Shown here: one piece after another, positions 35,762 to 44,609 of the stretch
Layout: every line of letters begins with the position of its first letter
Position numbering within the stretch: the stretch's first letter is position 1
From: Phycisphaerae bacterium
Lineage (GTDB): Bacteria > Planctomycetota > Phycisphaerae > Sedimentisphaerales > SG8-4
Assembly (NCBI GenBank): GCA_030603035.1
Contig: JAUVYQ010000001.1
Coordinates: forward strand, 1 to 53,716
Reading direction: 5' to 3'
Length of the DNA: 53,716 nt
The notes under the pieces: model-generated
Databases searched by the model: none
What the model was told of the DNA's origin: nothing
Seen by the model: the letters and a program-made list of their open reading frames with translations, nothing else
Position numbers and translations under genes: made by a program

Positions 35762-36925
35762 ATGGAAAGAACCGCTAACTGTCTGAAAAAGCTGGAAAGG
35801 ATGGACAAAACCCTGCACCATAAGGAGCCAGACCGCATTCCAATCAGCGATTTTTTCTGGGGAGGTTTTATCGAGCGATGGAGGCGGGAGCTTGGGCTGC
35901 CGGACGATGCGAATCCTTACTATTATTACGATCTCGACTGGATAGTTACGGTTACCAATATGGATCCGCATATCAAATCGTTTGAAACATTAAAGGAAAC
36001 CGACCAGGAAGTGATTATCAAAACCGGTTTCGAAACCGTTATACGCAAAAAGTTTGATTTTCTTATGCCCGAACAAATAAGTTGGGACACGGATACCATC
36101 GAAAAATTAGAGTCGTTTGAATTTGACGACCCTTATGACAAAAGGCGTTATTTTGAAGCCGGCGATAATCAAATCGCAGGGGTCGGAGACGGCTTTGAAC
36201 GCAATTCCCCCGCCTGGATTGAAACCGTCAAGAAATTAAGACCGAACTTTGCTGTCTATGGCAGTATTATAGAGTGCGCAGAGTGTCTGACCCGCTTAAT
36301 CGGCCAGGAAAATACCCTCCTCTAGATGGAAATGTATCCGGAGAGAATGGGAAAGGTGATTAACCGAATCGGACAGTTCTATCTGGACTGTGCAAAGGCC
36401 GAAATCCAGGCGGCAGACGTACTGCTCGACGGCTTTGTCATTTGGGGAGACGTTGCGTACAAAACGGGAATGTTCTTCTCGCCTGACTACTGGAGAGAAT
36501 ATTTCAAGCCCTGGGTAAAAGCCATCGCTGACTACTGTCATCAAAATAATCTGGATGTGATTTACCACGGCTGCGGAAATGTAAATGAGATTTTCAGCGA
36601 TTATATTGAAATAGGCATCGACGCTTACAATCCGCTCGAAGCCAAGGCGGGGATGGATGTTATCGACTTAAGAAAAAAGTTTGGGCACAGGATAGGTTTT
36701 TTCGGAAACAGCAATATTCAAATATGGGAGACCAGTAACAAGGAGCTGATTCGCAAAGAAGTGCTGCGGAAACTGAATGCGGCCAAAGGCGGAGGATACA
36801 TATTTGCGTCAGACCATTCAGTTACTTCCGCCATATCCGGAGATACGTACGATTATATTATCCGGTTAGTGAGAAAATATGGGCAATATCCGCTTGGGTT
36901 GGGCGAATTTGATGAGCAAATTTAA
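35762..36925 (+). pseudogene. Uroporphyrinogen decarboxylase-like protein, interrupted by an amber codon
   Basis: Two open frames (35762-36325 and 36326-36925) lie in the same reading frame, separated by one TAG at 36323-36325. Together they give a normal 387-residue URO-D/MtaA-like protein: RMDKTLHHKEPDRIPISDFFW at the start, LDGFVIWGDVAYKTGMFF and KPWVKAIADYCHQ in the second half, and YIFASDHSV near the end. The codon lies in LL-TAG-MEMYPERM, where relatives usually have a hydrophobic or aromatic residue; TGG to TAG would explain it. There is no other damage, so the change is recent, a sequencing error, or read through. The second frame has no ribosome site of its own. Many such proteins in Planctomycetota are found beside sugar genes, and this one precedes rhaM and rhaT; its role is not known. 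Confidence 0.8.
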
Positions 36926-36949
36926 CGGCAATTTATCCGGAGGCATACT

Positions 36950-37273
36950 ATGAAACGATATGGGTCGGTAATCAAAGTAAGACCTGATAAATTTGAAGAG
37001 TATAAAAAGCTTCACGCTGCGGTCTGGCCCGAAGTGCTGGAAATGATTAAAAAGTGCAATATCCGCAATTACTCGATTTACCACAAGGATAATTTCCTTT
37101 TTAGTTATTTTGAATATGTGGGTGAAGATTTTGAGGCGGATATGGCAAAGATGGCGGCTGACCCAACCACGCAGAAGTGGTGGGATGTTTGTAAACCCTG
37201 CCAGCAGCCGTTGGAAACAAAGGCCGAAGGTGAATGGTGGGCTGATATGGAGGAAGTGTTCCACTGTGATTGA
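36950..37273 (+). CDS. rhaM: L-rhamnose mutarotase
   Basis: A 107-residue RhaM-family (DUF718) protein that interconverts rhamnose anomers. Marks: GSVIKVRPDKFEEYKKLHAAVWPEV with the catalytic His (about 22), RNYSIYHKDNFLFSYFEYVG, DPTTQKWWDVCKPCQQPL, EGEWWADMEEVFHCD. The length is typical. AGGAGG-like CGGAGGC lies about 9 bases before the ATG. It is 24 bases after the URO-D-like gene and precedes rhaT, so all three are probably one operon. No rhamnose isomerase or kinase gene is in the window. Confidence 0.9.
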   Translation: MKRYGSVIKVRPDKFEEYKKLHAAVWPEVLEMIKKCNIRNYSIYHKDNFLFSYFEYVGEDFEADMAKMAADPTTQKWWDVCKPCQQPLETKAEGEWWADMEEVFHCD

Positions 37274-37316
37274 TTGGGCTCAAAAGGGTTTCAGGTTTTA
37301 AGAAGGAGTTTAAAAA

Positions 37317-38348
37317 ATGTTCGGGATGATATTAGCTGCTATCGCAGGGATGAGCAATGGCTCGTTCGGCCTGCCTATGAAGTTCACCACTAAATGGAAA
37401 TGGGAAAACACCTGGAGTATGTGGTCTGTATGGACCTTGCTGGTCGTTCCCTGGGTAATTGCATTTCTTACCGTTGACAATTTGCTTGGCGTTTACAGGC
37501 AAGCGAGCTGGGCCGCTTTGTTTTGGGTTCTTCTGTTCGGCTTTATCTGGGGTTTCAGCGCTATCGCCTTTGGTACCGGCTTGGATTACCTGGGCCTGGG
37601 GCTGGGATATTCCCTGATGATGGGACTTATTATTTCCGTGGGCTCACTTTTGCCTCTGATTACCGAGCATCCGGAAAACATCCTCACATTGAGCGGTTTA
37701 GCGATAATAGCAGGTGTGGTAGTGATTGTTGCAGGGGTCTTGCTTAATGCCATCTCGGCGGTAATGAAAGAAAAGGATCTGGCAGATTCAGCCGCCGAGG
37801 ACAAACCAGTCGAGAAAAAATCACTCCTAAAGGGCATAATTATCTGTATTGTTGCCGGCGTTACCGCCCCGGCGCTGAACTATGTGTTTGTCTATGGTGA
37901 CCAGCTCAGGGCTACGGCAGAGCGTCTGGGCGCCAGCGAAACCTTAGCGTCAATCTCAATCTGGCCGATAGCACTGTTCGGCGGATTCCTGGTTAATATT
38001 ATTTACTGTGCCCGCCTGGTTAACAAAAATAAGGTTTGGGGAAGATATTGCGAAAAAGGAACCGGTCGCTATTATCTATATACACTCATAATGGGCATAT
38101 TATGGGCCGGCTCTACAGCCATTTATGGTATGGCCGCAGCAAACCTGGGTAAATTAGGACCGTCCATCGGCTGGGCAATACTGCTCGGTACAGCCATCTT
38201 CTGGGCAAATATCCTGGGCATATTTACCGGCGAATGGAAAGGTGTGGGCAAAAAAGCACTATGGATAATGGCTACCGGATTAGTCGTTTTGCTGGGCGGT
38301 ATTTGCATTGTAGGCTGGGCAAAATTTATCACTGTTGGTGGCAATTAG
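37317..38348 (+). CDS. rhaT: L-rhamnose/H+ symporter-like membrane transporter
   Basis: A 343-residue inner-membrane protein of the RhaT family, with about ten hydrophobic segments and the family opening MILAAIAGMSNGSFGLPMKF. FGFIWGFSAIAFGTGLDYLG and GLGYSLMMGLIISVGSLLPL are the conserved core; VAGVTAPALNYVFVYGD follows. AAGGAG is 8 bases upstream. The neighbour rhaM supports rhamnose, or a similar deoxysugar, as the substrate. Confidence 0.88.
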   Translation: MFGMILAAIAGMSNGSFGLPMKFTTKWKWENTWSMWSVWTLLVVPWVIAFLTVDNLLGVYRQASWAALFWVLLFGFIWGFSAIAFGTGLDYLGLGLGYSLMMGLIISVGSLLPLITEHPENILTLSGLAIIAGVVVIVAGVLLNAISAVMKEKDLADSAAEDKPVEKKSLLKGIIICIVAGVTAPALNYVFVYGDQLRATAERLGASETLASISIWPIALFGGFLVNIIYCARLVNKNKVWGRYCEKGTGRYYLYTLIMGILWAGSTAIYGMAAANLGKLGPSIGWAILLGTAIFWANILGIFTGEWKGVGKKALWIMATGLVVLLGGICIVGWAKFITVGGN

Positions 38349-38402
38349 TTTAAATTATTTGTTATAATGGCTTTTATTTGGTCTGTAAAAAGGGGTGAAA
38401 TC

Positions 38403-38855
38403 ATGTATGTCACACCGCAATTTTCGATTTTTATGGTTAATAAGCCGGGGGTATTGGCCCAGGTGCTCGGCGAATTTGCGCGAGCTAAGATTAATATCGT
38501 AGCAATGACAATGATGGATTCTGTGGAACACGGGGTTATGCGGGTGGTTTTTGCTGGGCCGGGGAGAGCAAAAGAGGTATTAGCAAGACTAAATATGCCC
38601 TACAATGAGACGGATGTTTTGTGTGTGACCCTGACCAATAAATCTGGTGCGCTGGCGGCGGTGGCGGAGAGACTGGCTAAGAACCACATAAATATTTCGT
38701 ACGCATATTGCACTGCAGGTGCGAAGGGCGGGCGAACGACCGGCGTTCTAAAAGTTGCTGACGTGAAAAAGGCAATGAGGGTTCTGCAGCAGAATCATAA
38801 GAGGGATAGTAAGTCGCAACCGGTGGTCAGACGCTCACGGTCTTCGAGAAAATAG
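38403..38855 (+). CDS. Tandem ACT-domain protein
   Basis: The ATG at 38403 (GGGGTG about 9 bases upstream) gives 150 residues. It has two ACT domains: FSIFMVNKPGVLAQVLGEFARAKINIVAMTMM (about 7-38, ACT 1) and LTNKSGALAAVAERLAKNHINISYAY (ACT 2, from about 78). Small stand-alone ACT proteins bind amino acids and act as regulators. A basic, Ser/Arg-rich tail follows. It is the last gene before the tRNA-Asp fragment; function unknown beyond amino-acid sensing. Confidence 0.8.
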   Translation: MYVTPQFSIFMVNKPGVLAQVLGEFARAKINIVAMTMMDSVEHGVMRVVFAGPGRAKEVLARLNMPYNETDVLCVTLTNKSGALAAVAERLAKNHINISYAYCTAGAKGGRTTGVLKVADVKKAMRVLQQNHKRDSKSQPVVRRSRSSRK

Positions 38856-38896
38856 TTGTTACGTACAAGGACTGCCATAGATTGTGGGGGCAAATT

Positions 38897-38931
38897 CGTA
38901 TCTCGTGCTTCGTCTCTCGTATCTCGTAATG
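38897..38931. repeat. CGTATCTCGT word repeat
   Basis: CGTATCTCGTGCTTCGTCTC and CTCGTATCTCGTAAT words repeat with the same style as other gaps here. Non-coding. Confidence 0.55.
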
Positions 38932-38981
38932 GATTTGCCCGGGTGTTTTTTGGTTATGAGTTGAGTTTGGTACAAAAACAG

Positions 38982-39011
38982 TTGACATAAAAGCTGGTCG
39001 GCTGGTATATT
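38982..39011 (+). promoter_or_regulatory. Strong promoter of the left tRNA-Asp fragment
   Basis: TTGACA (38982-38987), 18 bases, TATATT (39006-39011), about 68 bases upstream of the tRNA fragment. It is a near-consensus stable-RNA-type promoter left at the island's left edge. Confidence 0.7.
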
Positions 39012-39078
39012 ATGGTTTCCGAAATGACGTTGGGTAATAAAGACGGGCAACGATAGCGGATTGTCTGATTGAGATTAC

Positions 39079-39124
39079 GGAGCCGTAGCTCAATTGGTTA
39101 GAGTATTGGACTGTCGGCCCGAAG
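39079..39124 (+). pseudogene. Truncated tRNA-Asp (5' part, GTC anticodon)
   Basis: This segment matches tRNA-Asp 51203-51248 at 41 of 46 positions: acceptor strand, D-arm and anticodon arm with GTC. The T-arm is only vaguely matched (GGGTTGTAAGTGC) and the 3' acceptor strand is missing, so it cannot be a functional tRNA. It is a candidate left att site or a decayed duplicate. Confidence 0.8.
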
Positions 39125-40051
39125 CTGGGGTTGTAAGTGCTTTTCCTGCAAGGGCTTAAAACGCGTTTTTAAGCCAGAAAAGAGGGTTACAAGTGGTTAA
39201 CAAGTCAATAAGTGAATAACATATGGATTTTGAAAGTGGTTTACTAAGCGGAATTACATATGTTTTTTGATATTTTGTAACCTGTGAACAGCGAAATTTA
39301 CTCAGATCGGCTGTTTTCTTCGCCATTGGACGGAAAATTTGGCTACTAACATTTAAAAACTTATCTGAGACCGCTTAGCGAATGAACGAATCTGGGCGGA
39401 AAGTAAGCCTGGCAAAGGCTCAAAGTTCACATTCACCCTGCCCAAGAAATAAAAAGGATGGCGAACTCCGATTGCCGATTGCCGAACTCCGATTGCCGAT
39501 TTCAAATCGAAAATCCCAAATTGGAAATCGAGACTCCCCCAGCAGAGAAATTGTCAATCGTCAATTGAATCCCGCCTCTGCGGCAGGGGTCGGGATGAAT
39601 AGCGGCGCTCTCCGTTTACAGCAATGGCTAATGCGGCCATTGTATGCTTTTTGGTGGGCGTTTCAAAAGTCGGTATGCGAGGGTTAATTAGACACCGTGG
39701 CCGTTGTGTGCGTATTCCCTGGTCCCGAGGCTATGCGCGGATGGCCTCAAGAATCGGGGTCTGTCTTTTGAAATTGGTCGCCAAAAAAGGCTGCGTTAAT
39801 CAAAAATTTTATTTTTTATTGGACTTATGTTGCCCAGGCAATATGATTGTTACGAATAGATAAGGGGAAAATACGGAAGTGGTGATTACTGGTCAAATAG
39901 ATGGACCGGTCGTGAACGGAGTCTCTCTCGGGAGGCTTCTTTGTAAGTAGCCGAGTAATAGCCGCAGAGAGTTTTTGCATACCGAGCTTAGGTGTCTTTT
40001 TCCGTTTCGTGAAGATGTGCAGGGTTTTCATTTTTAACGGGAGATGGAGAG
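39125..40051. other. Long non-coding region at the left end of the island
   Basis: No supported gene in 930 bases. Contents: CTTAAAACGCGTTTTTAAGCC hairpin near 39154; two exact 19-bp copies of CGAACTCCGATTGCCGATT at 39462 and 39483; GGAAATCGAG-type words; and an unexplained leader of about 170 bases before the kinase gene with GATGGACCGGTCGTGAACGG and a GCCGAGTAATAGCCG segment. Short open frames (39382-39687, 39624-39863) show no codon bias or family. Consistent with a degraded island end. Confidence 0.5.
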
Positions 40052-42169
40052 GTGCGTAATTCAAGCAGAAGTGTAGAAGGACCGGTTGAGGAAGTGAAGG
40101 CGCAGCGCCTGCGCAAGGCGAAATTAGAGCGCGTGAGCCGCTATATCACCAAAGACAAGAAAGCAGGAGCTGTACTTACGGGGGTCGGAGTAGGCGTCGA
40201 ACAAGCAGGAAGAAAAACGGGAATCGATATCTTAGGCGACGTTGCCTGGGGGGTGCACTTCTGCGTTTTCTATCAGAGCAAACAAGATTTGATTGATATT
40301 CTCGTGCCTTACTTCAAAGCGGGCCTGGAAAACAATGAATTTTGTATGTGGATTACCTCAAAGCCATTAAGTGCTGAAGATGCTGAGAAGTCATTGAGTC
40401 AAGCGGTTACGAACTTAGATGATTATATCAAAAAGGGCCAGATAGAGATTCTGGACTACAGTCAATGCTACATCAAATCGGGGAAGTTTCAGGCCGACCA
40501 AGCGTTGGAGGGTTGGGTCAAAAAGCATGAGCAAGCTATAAAAAGAGGGTTTGATGGGCTGCGTTTTACCAAAAATGCCTCGTGGCTTGAGAAAAAGAAC
40601 TGTGTAAAATTTGCTAATTACGAAGCAGTCGTAAACAGTGTCATCGGCAAATACAGAATGCTCGCCATTTGCACCTACTCGCTCGATAAGTATGGAGCAT
40701 CTGAAACCATGGATGTAGTCGGCAAGCATGAGTTTGCTCTCATCAGGCGTGAAGGCAAGTGGGAGCTTGTTGAAAGCTCCAAACGCAAGAAGGCAAAGGA
40801 GGCACTAAGGCAGAGTGAGGAAAGATATAAGTATCTTTTCGAACAGTTTCCTCTTGGTATCGTGTTAGCTTCTCCTGACGGGAAGGTGGCTCGCGCCAAC
40901 AAAACAATGGAGGTCATCACCGGATACTTCGAGGCCGAGCTCAAAAGGATTAATCTTGCCGATACCTTTGAGAATCCGAAAGATTGGAAGAAGCTGCTTA
41001 AAACCATTGAGCGATATGGCTGCGCGGTTGATTTCCCCGCCCGGCTGAAACGCAAAGACGGTACTTCATACGACGCCCTTCTAAACGTGTCACGAGTTCA
41101 CCTTGGCGGCCAGGATTTATTTCAAACGATATATGTCGACATCACCGAGCGCAAGAAGGTGGAGGAGCAGATTGTCAAGTTAGCAAAATTCCCCGCTGAA
41201 AACCCGAATCCGGTTCTCCGCATTTCGGCCCGTGGCACGGTCGTTTATGGAAACGAGGCAAGTTTGCCCTTGTTGAAGGCTTGGCAATGCCGGGTGGGCG
41301 GGTCTGTGTCAGGCCGCTGGTATGAGTTTGTGTTAGATGCTCTAAGCTCCGGGCAAAGCCAACAGACCGAGGTCCAATGTGACGGACAGACATTCTCGCT
41401 TGTCTTTGCGCCGGTGATGGATGCCAACTACGTCAATGTTTATGGCCTCGATATCACGGAGCGCAAGCGGGCGAAGGGGAAGCTAATTGAGTATCAAGAG
41501 CAACTTAAGTCTCTGGCTTCACAATTGACGCTGACAGAGGAGCAAGAGAGGCGGCGCATCGCAACAGAGCTGCACGACAATATCACCCAATCATTGGCAA
41601 TGTCCAAGCTCAAGCTGGACTTAGTGCGCGATTCGAAGTCTTCATCTTCGGCTGACCTTGTCGAAGTCTTGAATGAAACCAGCAAGAATATCGAGCATAT
41701 AATTCAAGAGGTGAGAACATTAACATTTGACCTGAGCTCTCCTATCCTGTACGAGCTGGGTTTTGAGGCGGCTGTGGCTGAATGGCTTACCGAGCGAATC
41801 GAGAAAGAACATTATATCGCAACCGAGTTTGAAGACGATGGGCAGCCTAAGCCTCTGGATGATGATACTCGCACCGTTTTATTCCGTGATGTGCGGGAAC
41901 TGCTTACGAACGTTGTTAAGCACGCGCAAGCAAAGAAGGTAAAAGTTTCTATCCGCAAAGACCACAGCCGGATGCACGTCATTGTTGAAGATGACGGACG
42001 AGGCTTCGACCCGAAGGAAGTCGCTGCTACGGCGGCCAAAGCCGGTGAATTTGGGCTGTTCAGTATTCGCGAGCGACTGAAACAGTTAGGGGGTAATATT
42101 GAGATTGAATCTGCAGCCGGCCACGGGACTCGAGTTACTTTGGTGGCGCCATTAAAGTCTAAGAGTTAG
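40052..42169 (+). CDS. MEDS/PAS sensor histidine kinase (NarL-partner type)
   Basis: A 705-residue soluble kinase starting with GTG at 40052 (GGAGA upstream). Domains: a MEDS domain (about 63-232, GDVAWGVHFCVFYQSKQDLID to FALIRREGKWEL), seen in DcmR-type sensors of methylotrophs and methanogens and thought to sense hydrocarbon derivatives; a PAS domain (250-367) ending YVDITERKK; a second PAS-like domain (372-470) ending GLDITERKR; HisKA_3 with phospho-acceptor His508 in RRRIATELHDNITQSL; and the HATPase with DDGRGFD. No membrane segment. The response regulator gene begins 20 bases downstream, its likely partner. Confidence 0.9.
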   Translation: MRNSSRSVEGPVEEVKAQRLRKAKLERVSRYITKDKKAGAVLTGVGVGVEQAGRKTGIDILGDVAWGVHFCVFYQSKQDLIDILVPYFKAGLENNEFCMWITSKPLSAEDAEKSLSQAVTNLDDYIKKGQIEILDYSQCYIKSGKFQADQALEGWVKKHEQAIKRGFDGLRFTKNASWLEKKNCVKFANYEAVVNSVIGKYRMLAICTYSLDKYGASETMDVVGKHEFALIRREGKWELVESSKRKKAKEALRQSEERYKYLFEQFPLGIVLASPDGKVARANKTMEVITGYFEAELKRINLADTFENPKDWKKLLKTIERYGCAVDFPARLKRKDGTSYDALLNVSRVHLGGQDLFQTIYVDITERKKVEEQIVKLAKFPAENPNPVLRISARGTVVYGNEASLPLLKAWQCRVGGSVSGRWYEFVLDALSSGQSQQTEVQCDGQTFSLVFAPVMDANYVNVYGLDITERKRAKGKLIEYQEQLKSLASQLTLTEEQERRRIATELHDNITQSLAMSKLKLDLVRDSKSSSSADLVEVLNETSKNIEHIIQEVRTLTFDLSSPILYELGFEAAVAEWLTERIEKEHYIATEFEDDGQPKPLDDDTRTVLFRDVRELLTNVVKHAQAKKVKVSIRKDHSRMHVIVEDDGRGFDPKEVAATAAKAGEFGLFSIRERLKQLGGNIEIESAAGHGTRVTLVAPLKSKS

Positions 42170-42188
42170 AAGATAAAAGGGGGTAACA

Positions 42189-42845
42189 ATGAGCATAAAG
42201 ATAGTGATAGTGGATGACCATGGAATAGTGCGAGACGGGCTTTGCTTGTTGATTGAACAGCAGGATGATATGGAGGTGATTGACGAGGCGGCTGATGGGA
42301 GAGAGGCTGTAGAATTGGTACGAAAGCTGAAGCCTGATGTGGTACTTATGGATGTTACTATGCCCGGGCTAAACGGCATTGAGGCCACCCGACAAATCGT
42401 AAGGGAAGATCCCAATGTCAAAGTGTTGGCGCTATCGGGGTACTCTAATAAAGGTTTTGTAACAGATATGCTTAAGGCAGGCGCTTCGGGATATATCCTT
42501 AAGGACAGCTTAGCCGGCGAATTGATCCGGGCTATTTATGCGGTTACGGCCGGTCAACGGTACTTATGCCCCAAGGTAGCGGGAATCGTTGTCGATGATT
42601 ACATACATGCCGGCGAACCTAAGTCTTATAAGCCGTTGCTGGATAGGCTGACAGGGAAGGAACGCGAGCTACTTCAACTGTTAGCCGAAAACAAGTCAAG
42701 CAAAGAAGCAGCGAGGTTGCTTCACGTCAGCGTTAAGACAGTTGATGCCAGGCGTCGTGACCTAATGAGCAAACTCGGCATGTCCGGTATAGCGGAGCTA
42801 ACGAAATTTGCTATTCGTGAGGGGCTGACATCTCTTGAATTCTGA
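42189..42845 (+). CDS. NarL/FixJ-type response regulator
   Basis: A 218-residue regulator: receiver domain with IVDDH (acidic pair) at the start, phospho-acceptor Asp55 in VVLMDVTMPG, and KDSLAGEL after the conserved Lys; LuxR-type helix-turn-helix (about 147-210) with LTGKERELLQLLAENKSSKEAA and VSVKTVDARRRDLMSKL. It begins 20 bases after the kinase gene with a GGGGG-type site and is the likely phosphate acceptor of that kinase. A hairpin terminator follows. Confidence 0.93.
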   Translation: MSIKIVIVDDHGIVRDGLCLLIEQQDDMEVIDEAADGREAVELVRKLKPDVVLMDVTMPGLNGIEATRQIVREDPNVKVLALSGYSNKGFVTDMLKAGASGYILKDSLAGELIRAIYAVTAGQRYLCPKVAGIVVDDYIHAGEPKSYKPLLDRLTGKERELLQLLAENKSSKEAARLLHVSVKTVDARRRDLMSKLGMSGIAELTKFAIREGLTSLEF

Positions 42846-42876
42846 CCAGCTTTATTGAAGAGTAATATCATACTTT

Positions 42877-42900
42877 GAAGGGTGTTTTAACAGCCCTTTT
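42877..42900 (+). terminator. Terminator of the kinase/regulator pair
   Basis: AAGGG…CCCTT with a T-rich loop and a following TTTTG, about 30 bases after the regulator stop. Confidence 0.55.
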
Positions 42901-43096
42901 GCATGTACGATGCTTGGTTCTGGGGGCTTGTCAATGAAAACCACGAGTAATCCAAAGGTTTGCTGGGGGGCTTACACGCATTTTTCTAATAGTAAATATG
43001 CGTTTTACTGCTCCAAATATAGGCTTAAGCTGTGAGTAGTTTTCCAAAATACGTGTGTATAGTTTTCTACTATGCAGTCGATTAGTACATATTATG

Positions 43097-43294
43097 GCAA
43101 GTACTGTTACCGTTAGCCACACTGCGGAAACTATTAATATTTTGAAGGATTTTGGCTTTAGCCTGGCATGTGGTAATTGTTATGGTACGGTTAACCTCGC
43201 CGAGGAAATAAACTATTATGATTTGCCCAGAATCAAGGTCGGAAATTGGAATCCATTCACTTTTTATAGATTTTTGAAAGGATTCTTCAGCTAA
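43097..43294 (+). pseudogene. Remnant of a polysaccharide deacetylase-like gene
   Basis: The open frame ends with SHTAETINILKDFGFSLACGN, YYDLPRIKVGNWNPFTF and LKGFF, matching the C-terminal strand and PR-x-xVxxWxxxxF ending of polysaccharide deacetylases. The N-terminal ~200 residues with the catalytic Asp/His are missing. It is a truncated remnant between the two response regulators. Confidence 0.55.
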
Positions 43295-43333
43295 TTAGCT
43301 TTTTGTGATTTAACGCTGCTTCTGCAGGAAATA

Positions 43334-43999
43334 ATGGGGACAATTATGGGGATAAAGATACTGATTGTAGACGACCATAAGATTGTGCGTGAAGCCATCG
43401 GTTCTCTGCTGAACAATGAACTTGGTATGGAAGTTGTTGGCCAGGCAGAAGATGGTCGAACTGCGGTACAACTTGCCCGAGAATTACAACCTAATGTCGT
43501 TGTCATGGATATCGCAATGCCCAATCTAAATGGTATTGAGGCCACCCGCCAAATAGTTCACGAACTGCCCGGCGTCAAGGTAATCGCCTTATCAGAACGC
43601 TCAGACAGGCGTTCTGTGCTCGAAATGCTTAAAGCAGGTGCCTCTGGTTATGTGCCAAAGCAATGTGCATTCCAGGAGCTTGTCTGCGCTATACGGAACG
43701 TCGTTTCAAACCAGACTTACCTCAGCCCACAGATAAGCGGAACAGTTATTGAAGGATACCTACATCGCTCGACGGAACATGATGACTCGGTCTACTCAGT
43801 ATTGACACCCAGGGAACGCGAGGTGCTCCAATTAATTACGGAGGGCAAGTCGACGAAAGTAATCGCAAAAGAATTGTATGTTAGCCCCAAAACTATTGAT
43901 TGGCACCGTAGCCAACTTATGAAAAAATTAGGTGTACAAAGCGTGGCCGAGCTCGTTAAGTATGCCATAAGTGAGGGATTGACTTGCGCTTATGCCTAA
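43334..43999 (+). CDS. NarL/FixJ-type response regulator, second copy
   Basis: A 221-residue paralogue of the regulator at 42189 (about 45-50% identical by eye). Receiver Asp59 in VVVMDIAMPN; LuxR-type helix-turn-helix LTPREREVLQLITEGKSTKVIAKEL and SPKTIDWHRSQLMKKLGV. AGGAA precedes the ATG at 43334; an alternative ATG at 43346 has GGGG before it. No kinase gene is adjacent on this strand, so it may take phosphate from the MEDS kinase or from the minus-strand operon. Confidence 0.9.
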   Translation: MGTIMGIKILIVDDHKIVREAIGSLLNNELGMEVVGQAEDGRTAVQLARELQPNVVVMDIAMPNLNGIEATRQIVHELPGVKVIALSERSDRRSVLEMLKAGASGYVPKQCAFQELVCAIRNVVSNQTYLSPQISGTVIEGYLHRSTEHDDSVYSVLTPREREVLQLITEGKSTKVIAKELYVSPKTIDWHRSQLMKKLGVQSVAELVKYAISEGLTCAYA

Positions 44000-44190
44000 C
44001 ATAACTTAAAGTAACAAAATAATGCTGCCATCAGCAGCTTACAAACACCGGCGAGACAAGGTGCCACACCGGTCTGCCCCCCCAGCCGGTTTTACCCTCT
44101 CGCCATTTTTTCGTGCATACCCTTAAACCAATATTACGTAGGCTGATTCTTGACCAACAGGAATTGTAAGCCACTTAATTTCCCGCGCCT

Positions 44191-44224
44191 TTGCAACCGG
44201 GTTTTTCGAGCCTCAAAAACCAGG
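44191..44224 (-). repeat. Hairpin repeat with an inverted copy near 50490
   Basis: Read on the minus strand: CCTGGTTTTTGAGGCTCG AAAAACCCGGTTGCAA. About 6.3 kb away at roughly 50486-50520 a + strand copy has CCTGGTTTTGGTGTTCGAAA AACCTGG. The two face each other in inverse orientation around the minus-strand kinase operon. Confidence 0.5.
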
Positions 44225-44500
44225 AATCTCCTGGTTAAATAGGCCGGTAATCTATCTGATGGTCTCTTTGAAACAGTCGACACGTGGCGTAAGGACTAGA
44301 CTTATGATATAAGAAACTGGTCACATGATGGTCTAACGTGTAATAAGTGCTCCCACACCCGAGCATGTAGTGAAAGCGTACGATGGTGATTCATGCCAAT
44401 GCTTTCAATTTCGTCACACAGCAATAATGTGTGGAATATCTGACGCAATAATCTACCATTACGCCTGTCTTCATTTCCCACTGCAAGATGCAAATCTTTT

Positions 44501-44576
44501 TTGCCACAAAGGCACCAAGACACCAAGGTTTTTTTATTATTAATTTCTTCGTGACTTTGTGTCTTCGTGGCTAATC
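44501..44576. repeat. Repeat A, copy 2
   Basis: TTGCCACAAAGGCACCAAGA… to …TGTGTCTTCGTGGCTAA, the same element as 26792-26866, 17.7 kb away. It lies just past the end of the REC-PAS-kinase gene. Confidence 0.88.
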
Positions 44577-44609
44577 CTAATCGGCAAATCACTATATTCT
44601 TCCAACTCC

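Larger units (their letters stand above)
44000..44609. other. Gap between convergent signalling operons
   Basis: No supported gene. It holds a CACCGG/CCGGTG hairpin near 44047-44075, the repeat at 44191-44224, and repeat A copy 2 at 44501-44576. An open frame at 44302-44592 (minus) runs into repeat A and is not a convincing gene. Confidence 0.5.

Noticed and set aside
36323..36325. Pyrrolysine codon
   Set aside because: URO-D-family proteins are not known pyrrolysine users and no pyl genes are in the window; nonsense mutation or error is simpler, though not proven.
39079..39124. Functional second tRNA-Asp
   Set aside because: No T-arm or 3' acceptor strand that pairs, and the anticodon stem has a mismatch.
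39382..39863. Short frames between tRNA fragment and MEDS kinase
   Set aside because: They cross word repeats, lack ribosome sites and resemble no family.
43055..43294. 79-codon frame as a complete small gene
   Set aside because: Its end matches only the C-terminus of polysaccharide deacetylases, so it was entered as a remnant.
44302..44592. 96-codon minus-strand frame after the REC-PAS-kinase
   Set aside because: Runs through repeat A and has no family features.
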